Assembly (NCBI GenBank): GCA_963576475.1
Contig: OY754987.1
Coordinates: 5,926,036 to 5,990,035, forward strand
Length of the DNA stretch: 64,000 bases
Direction of reading: 5' to 3'
DNA from: Molanna angustata
Taxonomy: Eukaryota > Arthropoda > Insecta > Trichoptera > Molannidae
Shown: positions 33,268 through 41,984 of the stretch, piece by piece
Position numbering within the stretch: position 1 is the stretch's first letter
Layout: the number at the start of each line of letters is the position of its first letter
The notes under the pieces: generated by a model
The model's input: only the letters and a program-made list of their open reading frames with translations
The model's database searches: none
What the model was told of the DNA's origin: nothing
Translations under genes and position numbers: made by a program

Positions 33268-33827
33268 TTTCGCGCTAGGTTGGGAATTGGATTTTAATGT
33301 TAATTTATTTATTTACAGAAGGGTGCTCCGGTCTAGAAAGGCACTAGGTGATAACCTGTCGCCTGTTCCCCAAATCCAACGCGAAATGATGTCGCGTGTG
33401 TACTCGATCCTGCCGTGCGTAACTCGGTAATTAGTTGCAAGCTAATTAAAGAACGTTACACAGCAGAATGAGGTACCCACGCCACACCATAAAACATTTA
33501 TAAATTTATCATATGAAATATAAATTAATTGATATTACAGACAGGTATTAAAATAGTTTGAATTTGACTTACGTGTTTATTTGATAGTTTGACTCTAATT
33601 ATAATTCAAGATTGGTATATACTTCAATAATTGACTATAAAATAATTTAAATAAAATAGATCGATGAATACGCGGAATCGAAATGTGAGTCGAGCAGAGT
33701 GACGATCTACCGCTGGCCTTGGTTAAACTGAACGACGGGAACGCGATGTGCAGGATCTTAAATAGCCGGCTGACGTCCCCCTACTCCTTGAAGTGGGTGG
33801 TCAACTCGGCTGGTTGCACCCGCTACA
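33268..33827 (-). repeat. 3' LTR
   Basis: On minus the LTR starts TGTAGCGGGTGCAACC and ends CCTAGCGCGAAA; it is 560 bases long. It matches 39150-39709 except for T versus C in GAAGTGGG(T/C)GGTCAAC. The end is not a classical CA. Confidence 0.92.
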
Positions 33828-33846
33828 TCACCCCCCTGCCAGCTGG
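33828..33846 (-). other. Polypurine tract
   Basis: On minus, GGCAGGGGGGTGA lies directly before the TGTAG start of the 3' LTR. This is the expected position and composition for the plus-strand primer. Confidence 0.7.
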
Positions 33847-34356
33847 ATAGCGCCACCCTGGTCCGTTCCTCAGCATTTCCTCTGATTGTCTGTAACAATG
33901 ACATGTGTTTTTTTTTAAATACAAAAAAATTTTATATTGGTTACCTGAAATGGCATTACATATATATATATATAGCAGTTTATTTTACTAATAAAAATTT
34001 AGAGGTCATATATTTATCATGTTCTTATTTCTATACTTATACATTTCTAAAAAAAAATATTGTTTATATTAACTTGTTCAATGTACTTTTTTATATGTAC
34101 TGTAATTTGAACAAGAAGATAAAATTACAATTAAATTTACATTTCTATACAGCATTTTCTTAGTATACAGCATTTTCTTATTATACAGCATTTTCTTATT
34201 TTGATTTGGTCAAGTTGGAATTTTATAAGATTTTATATTCAAATATTAGTTGCATATTGACCAAATTTTTCATCTATATTGAATACATATTACAATTACA
34301 CAAAAATTAAAAATAGAAATTATTCAGGTTATAAAAATGATTAAAAATTACTCAGC
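33847..34356. other. 3' non-coding part of the LTR element
   Basis: AT-rich. It contains three direct copies of TACAGCATTTTCTTA (about 34150-34200). No env-like frame is seen. Confidence 0.6.
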
Positions 34357-35934
34357 TTAGAAATATTTGTAGCTGGTGAATCGCTCCGGGAAATATACTC
34401 GTCTTCCGGCTCTAGTGGTTGTATGTGGTTGCCGTTCTGGGGTGGCATCTGGAGTGTCATCTGAAGTGTCATCTGGCGTAGTGGCTTGGTGCGTCTGTGG
34501 CGTGGACGTCCATCTCTGTTCTGTAGAGGTGGTGTGTCTACTGCTTGGTTCTACGCCGTAGTCTGTGTTCTCGTTCAGGAAGAATGCCGGTTTGAGTCTG
34601 TCCAATGATACTTGTTTGTTTTTACCATTAATTGTGATGGTAGCCGTTTTGTCATCCTTCTTTATTAACAAGTATGGTCCGTCATATGGTTTTTGTAGAG
34701 GTCGTCTCACAGCATCATGTCTTAAGAAGACATATTTGGTGTTTGCCATTTGTTTGTGCACAAATGTTTTTTTTCTCCCGTGATTTGCTATTGGGATAGG
34801 TCGGATTTCTGACATTGTTTGCTGTAGTTTATGTCCATAGGTGTTTTGCTCCTCAGGTGGTCCATCTTCGAAGAAGTCTCCGGGGAGTCTGAGGGTTGTT
34901 CCGTATGTCATCTCTGCTGGTGTATAGTCTGACCCCTCCTTGATTACGGTTCGTAGTCCTAGGAGTGTCAGTGGTAATGTCGTCGACCATGATATGTTTC
35001 CTGCGGCGTTGGACAGTCCTGGTGGCATTTTCGTGAATTCATACAGTCCAAATGGTGTTAGTAGGGCGGTTTTTTGGATGTCTTCTTCTTCCATGTTTAT
35101 TTGGTTATATGCTCTTGAGAGGTCTATTTTAGTGAATATTTTTGCATCGTGTAGTTTATGTGAGAAGTCTTGAAGTTGTGGAATCGGGTACTTGTCCGGT
35201 TTTGTTATTGAATTTAGGCGTCGGTAATCTCCACACATTCTATAATTTCCATCTGGCTTTTTTACCATATGCAAAGGGCTTGACCAATTGCTTTTCGAAG
35301 GGCGACATATTCCCTGTTCGATCATATATGCGAATTCCTTTTTTGCTATTTCTAATTGTAATGGGTTGAGCCTTCTCATTTTGGTTGTGACGGGTGGTCC
35401 TCTGGTTTGAATGTGATGAGTAATATTTGTTTTTGATCCTTTTTGTGCCATATCTGCTCTTGTTAAACTTGGGTATTTTCGTATAATTTTTTGGAATTTT
35501 GATGTTGACTGTACTGTTGCTATGTCTATAACACTTGTTCTATAGACGGTTCCTTTGCTTGTCAACCCTGTTTTTTTATCAATGAGTAATTTTCTTTTTA
35601 AGTCCACCAATATATCATAATTGGTTAAGAAATCTGCCCCTATGATCGGCTTGGTTACGTCGGCGACTATAAATTTCCATTTGTGATTCCGGCGTAATCC
35701 GAGATTTAAGTTGATAATTCGGTGTCCATATGAAGGTATTATTGTTCCATTTGCTGCGTAAATAGGAGTGATGATACTGTCTGTAGCGATGGTTGCCTTG
35801 TCGTTTTTTAGGTATCTTGGTATGATGCTTATTTCGGCTCCTGTGTCGATAAGGTATTGCACGCCCGTGATTATATCTGGTAGAAAGAGACGATGCTTCA
35901 TTTGCGACGGTGTTGTCTCACACACCTGTCGCAT
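34357..35934 (-). CDS. pol: Pol of the LTR element: protease, partial RT, integrase C-terminus (in-frame deletion)
   Basis: The open frame has 525 codons; intact Ty3/gypsy Pol proteins usually exceed 1,000. Residues 26-40 hold the aspartic protease signature (YLIDTGAEISIIP, Asp 30). Residues about 200-310 are the first part of reverse transcriptase: WSSPLHMVKKPDG, CGDYRRLN, and KIDLSRAYNQI with the first catalytic Asp 271, then PPGLSNA. At about residue 311 (near 35000) the protein jumps to WSTTLPLTLLGLRT and TPAEMTYG, which belong to the integrase C-terminal region, and goes on to a GPYLLIKKDDKTATI-type chromo-like tail. The YxDD motif, RNase H, the HHCC zinc finger and the DDE triad are absent. 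The deletion keeps the frame. Pol starts 2 bases after the gag stop, in the -1 frame. Confidence 0.88.
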   Translation of the reverse strand: MRQVCETTPSQMKHRLFLPDIITGVQYLIDTGAEISIIPRYLKNDKATIATDSIITPIYAANGTIIPSYGHRIINLNLGLRRNHKWKFIVADVTKPIIGADFLTNYDILVDLKRKLLIDKKTGLTSKGTVYRTSVIDIATVQSTSKFQKIIRKYPSLTRADMAQKGSKTNITHHIQTRGPPVTTKMRRLNPLQLEIAKKEFAYMIEQGICRPSKSNWSSPLHMVKKPDGNYRMCGDYRRLNSITKPDKYPIPQLQDFSHKLHDAKIFTKIDLSRAYNQINMEEEDIQKTALLTPFGLYEFTKMPPGLSNAAGNISWSTTLPLTLLGLRTVIKEGSDYTPAEMTYGTTLRLPGDFFEDGPPEEQNTYGHKLQQTMSEIRPIPIANHGRKKTFVHKQMANTKYVFLRHDAVRRPLQKPYDGPYLLIKKDDKTATITINGKNKQVSLDRLKPAFFLNENTDYGVEPSSRHTTSTEQRWTSTPQTHQATTPDDTSDDTPDATPERQPHTTTRAGRRVYFPERFTSYKYF

Positions 35935-35936
35935 TT

Positions 35937-36953
35937 TTAGTTTTCCGGATGGTTATAGGTGCAAGGCTGTCGACAGTATTTTGCTTGACTTCCATATTTT
36001 TGATGTGGTATACATATATCCAGCGGCTTGACGTTATCGTTATTATTATTACACATTTGCTGATAGTTATTATTATTATTATTATTTGACATTTGTTGGA
36101 AGTTATTGTTATTATAATTGTATTTAAAATTGCGTTTGTTTTGCCGATTATAATTATTATTATTATTATATTTTTGATATCTATTTGGGCTTGTGGATCT
36201 TGATCTTGAATGGTCGCGTTGATTATTTCTGTAGAATGGTCTTGATTGCCTCTGTTGAATTTCAAGTCCCATTATTTTGTCGGTTAGCATTTGTATTTGT
36301 TGCTGCATTGTACAAAGTAGGTTTACTGTGCTTTGGTTGCTTGTTGCTGAGTTGCTCAATGAAGAAGTTGATGGTAGGTTTACTGCTTGAACGTCAGTTC
36401 TACTGTTGACTTCCATTATTCTGTCTGCTGTTGTGGCTAGTACTGTGACGTCATCTGTATTAATGGCTGAAATTATTTCTTGTATACGATGAGGTAGTCG
36501 TTCTATCCATAATCTTGTAATTAACGTGTTGTTATTTAATGTTGGTCCAGCTAGGCTTTTCATCCTTCGCAATAGTTCTGATGGTGTCTTGTCTCCTAAT
36601 TGTATTCCATGGAGTAATTGCGTGAGTCTTCTCTCTTCAGACTCTTGTAGACGGTTCAGAAGTGTGAGTTTGAGGTTTTTGTATTTATCCATACTTGGCG
36701 GAAATTGTATGACGTCAGCGACGCATGACATGGTTTCTGGATCTAATGCGGCTAATACATGATTATATTTGGATTCATCCTTAGTTATTCTTGCGTTTGA
36801 AAATTGGGCTTCTATGGTGAAAAACCATAATTGTATCTGATGTCTCCATACGCTTGGCAATTTGATGTTTGTTGAATAAATTTCGGTTGCTTGGTCTTGT
36901 GACGATTGTTCTGTATTTTCTTTGTCCATGATGTTCATTTTATCGTATAACAT
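35937..36953 (-). CDS. gag: Gag of the LTR element
   Basis: This is the 338-residue structural protein that would package element RNA in virus-like particles. The N-terminal half (KLPSVWRHQIQLWFFTIEAQ, then LGDKTPSELLRRMKSLAG and WIERLPHRIQEII) resembles insect gypsy-type capsid sequences. Residues about 258-305 are extremely Asn-rich, coded by (AAT/AAC)n. The C-terminus has Cys 314, His 317, Cys 327 and Cys 331 in a CxxH...CxxxC arrangement that may act as a nucleic-acid-binding knuckle. The stop TAA (35939-35937) is followed after two bases by the Pol ATG, so Pol may be made by re-initiation or frameshifting; no textbook slippery heptamer is evident. A first Met at 36953 and a second at residue 6 are both possible starts. 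Confidence 0.88.
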   Translation of the reverse strand: MLYDKMNIMDKENTEQSSQDQATEIYSTNIKLPSVWRHQIQLWFFTIEAQFSNARITKDESKYNHVLAALDPETMSCVADVIQFPPSMDKYKNLKLTLLNRLQESEERRLTQLLHGIQLGDKTPSELLRRMKSLAGPTLNNNTLITRLWIERLPHRIQEIISAINTDDVTVLATTADRIMEVNSRTDVQAVNLPSTSSLSNSATSNQSTVNLLCTMQQQIQMLTDKIMGLEIQQRQSRPFYRNNQRDHSRSRSTSPNRYQKYNNNNNYNRQNKRNFKYNYNNNNFQQMSNNNNNNNYQQMCNNNNDNVKPLDICIPHQKYGSQAKYCRQPCTYNHPEN

Positions 36954-39131
36954 TTGATGTGAGTTATATTCTTCAAGTTGTATTACAGTTTATAAATATG
37001 AATAAAGATAAAAAAAAATATTATAACTATTTTTTTTAAGAAAATAAAAAATAAAAATATTTTTATAGTTGTTTTAAACTAAAATATAATTTTTTGTGTT
37101 TTATTTATTATGATATTATCAGTATATTATAATTGAAGTTGCTTTGTTTTAATTGTATGAATTGTAAATTGTAAATATTTTTAGAGTTTATTTTTGTTCG
37201 ATGCTTATAAGGTCTCTTGTTTGTGGACGTTCCTATACGTATATATGTTTGTTGTTATTGTGATTAGGTAACTATATTTAAAAAAAATTTAAAAAAATAA
37301 TTTATTTTTTATTTAATATATTCAGCGTAAAGTATTTAAATGCTTTGTTTTTAAATAGGATATAATTTTTCATTAAATTTAAATGTATATTTGATTTAAT
37401 AATTTAAAATGAATAAATGTTTAAACGTTTTTAATCTGAAATAAAAGTACAAGTTATGTATATATTATCAATGAGATATATTATATTACGTTTCGCTGGC
37501 TAACAAATGTTGGTGGCGAATAGTCCTAGATTCATGCGTGATTCGTCGCGGTGTTAGATTTTGGTATTTCGTTTTTACGCCTACGTACCCGGTATTGTCT
37601 CGGTGTACAATGTCGCGGAGTGGAATATATTTTTCGATGATGTTTACTTGATATTTCTATAGATTATTAAATTATGTTATGATTTCGTATTTAATATTCG
37701 TTTTTTTATACTTTTGTTAATATGACTGCGTTCGTACTTTATTATTATTCGATATAATATTTCTATTTTATTTTAAAATAAATATTTTTGTTACATTTAC
37801 ATTTATTATCTTTCTTATTTTTTGTTTCAAATGTGCACGGCACTGTACGCTCAATGGAATATGATTATTGTATGTACTTCGAATATATTTAATGTTTCGT
37901 TTCGAGCTTCGATTTCGTGATTTTTTTCGTGGAGAATATTTTTATTATTATTACCTCGGTTACATATTTTAAATTTACACTATAGGATTCTACCTATTTC
38001 ATAAGTAGGTATCAGATAATGTATTCCGATTGATGTTCGGGAAGATATTATTATTGTAATTTTTTACAGGATATTTTTTTTGGATATATTTTTACTACCG
38101 CAAAATAATATTAAAAATAATATTTTTGGTTAATTTTGTTACATGTTTTTATTATCGCGATAAAAATGTGCGCGTCATGGTAAACAAGTTTTTTTTGTGA
38201 CATTTTTTAGACAATAATTTTATTTTACATTCCGTGTAACATTTATGCGTTATTTTTAAGCAATAATACTAAAATTTATTTACCTACGTATTTACTTTAC
38301 AGGTTAATAATTTGTCTTGTAGGTATTTAAAAATAAGGATTTGACGTGAATTTTTAGATAGATATTTTATTTTTATTTCTGCAATGATTTTATGTTACTG
38401 CAAATGAATTTACTTTGGCTTTTTTTAATAATAAAATGTGGTTTTTACTTATCTTTTTATGCGTGCTGTTTTTGCGCATAATACATGCTTCTTTAGGTTC
38501 TTTATTTTTATATTTTTATCTTTTTTAAATCTCCTTTAGTTTTTTTTGGTATTCCTTCCGTTATTTTACCTCCGTTTGGTAGTTTTTTTTGGTCCGTTTT
38601 AGCGTAGTATTAGCTCATGAAAAAAAAATAAATACACATTATTATATATTTTTACAATTAACATAGGGAAATATTTTTCAATTTTGGTAGGTATTTATTT
38701 AGCATATATTTATTCAATACCAGTTTCGATATTTTAGTTTTGAATACAACAATATAACTAATTATAATACTTATAATTACGTTATAAATGTGTTTTTTTT
38801 AATGGTTTATAACAATTAGGGATAACATACTATTACTGCGTATGTTTTACTGCGTAGGGTTCAGTCTAACCAGGTCCAATAACCGAAATAATTATTATTC
38901 AATAAAATTTTAATCTCTGTCGTATGAGTTTAGAATGTGCAAAGTGACTAGATAATTGTTATTGAACGAATATTATAATTTGTTCCTGATAACAGATTAT
39001 CGTTTGTTACACAAAAAAAATTATTATCACAAATTAAAAATCGACAAAATTGCAACAGAGCTGGGGCTTTACCAGTTTTACACACTATCTTACAAATATT
39101 ATCTTTACACAACAAATATACCTGTTCTGCA
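36954..39131 (-). other. Long AT-rich 5' leader of the LTR element
   Basis: About 2.2 kb between the primer-binding site and gag holds no open frame of note, only AT-rich sequence with many T runs. Such a long leader is unusual and may contain foreign or expanded sequence. Confidence 0.6.
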
Positions 39132-39147
39132 CGCTCGGTGGTCACCA
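39132..39147 (-). other. Primer-binding site
   Basis: On minus, TGGTGACCACCGAGCG begins two bases after the 5' LTR. A TGG start complementary to the CCA end of a tRNA is expected here. I do not identify which tRNA. Confidence 0.7.
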
Positions 39148-39149
39148 GT

Positions 39150-39709
39150 TTTCGCGCTAGGTTGGGAATTGGATTTTAATGTTAATTTATTTATTTACAG
39201 AAGGGTGCTCCGGTCTAGAAAGGCACTAGGTGATAACCTGTCGCCTGTTCCCCAAATCCAACGCGAAATGATGTCGCGTGTGTACTCGATCCTGCCGTGC
39301 GTAACTCGGTAATTAGTTGCAAGCTAATTAAAGAACGTTACACAGCAGAATGAGGTACCCACGCCACACCATAAAACATTTATAAATTTATCATATGAAA
39401 TATAAATTAATTGATATTACAGACAGGTATTAAAATAGTTTGAATTTGACTTACGTGTTTATTTGATAGTTTGACTCTAATTATAATTCAAGATTGGTAT
39501 ATACTTCAATAATTGACTATAAAATAATTTAAATAAAATAGATCGATGAATACGCGGAATCGAAATGTGAGTCGAGCAGAGTGACGATCTACCGCTGGCC
39601 TTGGTTAAACTGAACGACGGGAACGCGATGTGCAGGATCTTAAATAGCCGGCTGACGTCCCCCTACTCCTTGAAGTGGGCGGTCAACTCGGCTGGTTGCA
39701 CCCGCTACA
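39150..39709 (-). repeat. 5' LTR
   Basis: This is the 560-base partner of the LTR at 33268-33827. As the upstream LTR it would hold the element's promoter. An open frame across it (38956-39312, +) is on the wrong strand and has no motif. Confidence 0.92.
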
Positions 39710-39894
39710 ATGGTATGTATGTATGTTTGGAGATTAAGTATCAAACTATTGAGTCCCCGTAGATATTGTGTAGTGTATACTGCCATACAAATGGTATGAA
39801 ACGATGTCGTCACTAAATTCAATTTTTATAATATATGTTAAAAAAAATTTGAGATGTACTACTACAATGTAAATACTTGTGGGCCTATAAGTAT

Positions 39895-40215
39895 CTATAT
39901 ATCATAACATTTTGGGCTCTGTAAATTAAGCGGATAAAAAGTTATAAGGGGGGGGGGGGACACAGACACACAAAAAACACAAAATGTTCTACTGCAAATT
40001 CTGAATTCGTCCATATATATATAGAACATAATATATGCTACGAAGTCTCTAAATTGGTGTTTTTGGCATGCAAAAAGTCCACTACACTTGTTCCTACATA
40101 CACGCGTCTAGGCTTTAAACTGCCGATTCGTTCAAGAGAATGTAATTCTTTTGACAGTTGGATGATCTGTTTTCGATAGGTTTCCAAGGAGTCGATGAAA
40201 ATGTCAATAAAAATG
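39895..40215 (+). repeat. Dispersed repeat family F, copy
   Basis: AACATTTTGGGCTCTGTAAA, a G-run, then GTTCTACTGCAAATTCTGAA and TATGCTACGAAGTC. Relatives lie at 50865-51125 (+) and 60105-60410 (-). Confidence 0.6.
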
Positions 40216-41069
40216 TGTGTGTGTGTGTTGCTAAAAAAAGTATAATTGATTCATTTAATTAAAAATGTTTTATGTGTGTAGAAGATTATGAAAACTATTT
40301 AATCAAATCTTTATTAAATTATTTTATATAAACCTAACGACTAAGACGTACATATTCTTGAAGTTTAAAGTCAAAAGCGACTTCTAATTCACTGTATATG
40401 TATGTGTTTGATTCTTCTATAATATATGAAACCCATTATTATTTTCAAAGTGCTTACAAATTTAAGAAAAGTTCAATGAATTTAAAATAAAAACAGTAAT
40501 TTATAAAGATTAAAAGTAACAAACCCTGTCCAGATGAATTAAATTGAAATTCTGACTTTAATTCGAGTTAAGTGACCGGTCGCGACCTTATAATGTAAAC
40601 TTACTGTCCCAGACAATATTATATATCCGTGTCTTGCACGGTTCTAGCAAAATTATTATTTTTGATGGTGACTACATCATTGGCTTAAAAAACAATATTT
40701 TTCGTACAAAAAAAAACACACACACACACTCACACACAACGATCATATAAAAATACAATAAAAAAAACAAAACATATAATTTTTGGTTACATTGGTAGAC
40801 ATTTTTATATATATTGATTTGAAATAAAATTTATCAATCGTAATAAATCAATTTACAAATACTTATTAAGGTATAAGTTTGTTCGGATGAGGGAGCGGGT
40901 CAGCTCTGAATCCGGATAACATTAAATACTCAAAAGTAATGTAAAAAAAAGATTATTTTAATTTATCAAATAATATTAAATTATAAAAGAAAACAATCCG
41001 AGTTTAAATAGTGTAATGGAACATGATGTTTTCTATTCTTTCAATACACTTTTTTATTTTTGTAAAGAT
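40216..41069. other. Unassigned AT-rich stretch
   Basis: Short (GT)n and (CA)n runs at about 40215 and 40715; no gene is seen. Confidence 0.45.
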
Positions 41070-41073
41070 TTAA

Positions 41074-41762
41074 GAGGGTGACTGCTGCCAACGTACCTAT
41101 TTTTTCAATTTGAATTTGCATCATTAAACTACAAAACGAATCATTTTGAAAAGAATAACCTAGTTAGTTTGGATATTAATAAATAAAAATATACTTTAAA
41201 TTTTTAATTATGTTCTTAATAATATATTCTTGTATAAAAATAATAAGCATACCCCGATTTTTGACATTTATCTTAAATTTCTGAAAAACTATAAGGTATA
41301 GAGCATTATATTTTTTTATAAATTAAAGAAGATCAAAATATCTGGAAAAATACGATATAACGTTGCATTAAAGCATCAAGTTAAGTTAATAAACCAAAAA
41401 CTTTTATTTCGCAATGGCGCTGAATGGAAAATAAATGTTTTTAGGTTTATTAACTAAACCTGAAGTATTAATGCAACGTCACATCATATTTTTCTAGATA
41501 TTTTTGACTTCTTTAATTAAAAAAAAAATGTTGAACTACGCCTTATATTCAATTAAAAATATAAGATGAACGTTGAAAATGGGGGTAGGTATGCCATTAT
41601 TTTTCTACAAGAATTTATACAGAACATTATCAAAAAGTAAAGATATATTTTTCTTTATTAATACCCAAACTATCTAAATTATTTTTTTCAAAACGATTTG
41701 ATAAGAAAAACTGATGGTATATTAAATTGAAAAATAGGTACATTAACAGCAGTCCCCCCCCC
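41074..41762. mobile_element. TTAA-flanked foldback element, copy 2 (complete)
   Basis: TTAA lies at 41070-41073 and 41763-41766. The ends are inverted (GACTGCTGCCAACGTACCTA at the left; the right end read on minus gives GACTGCTGTTAATGTACCTA), and inverted homology continues across most of the 689 bases. No coding capacity. It is the same family as 1-651. Confidence 0.85.
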
Positions 41763-41984
41763 TTAAGAGAAATATTTTATTAAGTACAAAAATTATAAAA
41801 GAAGAAATTAAATCTTCAATTGTAGGGAAAATCATCTTTTAAACGCATACCTACACAAATTTAATCATACCAACATTACCGTAAAATGCACTTTTAAATA
41901 TAAAGTACCTACTAAAAGAAATTGCTTTATGATTTGGACGAAGTTCACGGCATTCCGGAAAAAAGCGGTGTTTTATTATTTTAA

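Larger units (their letters stand above)
33264..39713 (-). mobile_element. Ty3/gypsy-type LTR retrotransposon, internally deleted
   Basis: Two 560-base LTRs bound an interior of about 5.3 kb with gag and a shortened pol on the minus strand. ATGG on both sides (33264-33267 and 39710-39713) is a 4-base target duplication. A primer-binding site lies just inside the 5' LTR and a polypurine tract just before the 3' LTR. The two LTRs differ at one position that I could find. The element therefore looks recently inserted, yet it lacks most of reverse transcriptase, RNase H and the integrase core. Confidence 0.92.

Noticed and set aside
33903..34163. An env-like gene in the LTR element
   Set aside because: The short hydrophobic frame is on the wrong strand, AT-driven and has no envelope features.
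34376..36762. Plus-strand frames across the LTR element
   Set aside because: They are shadows of gag and pol on the minus strand.
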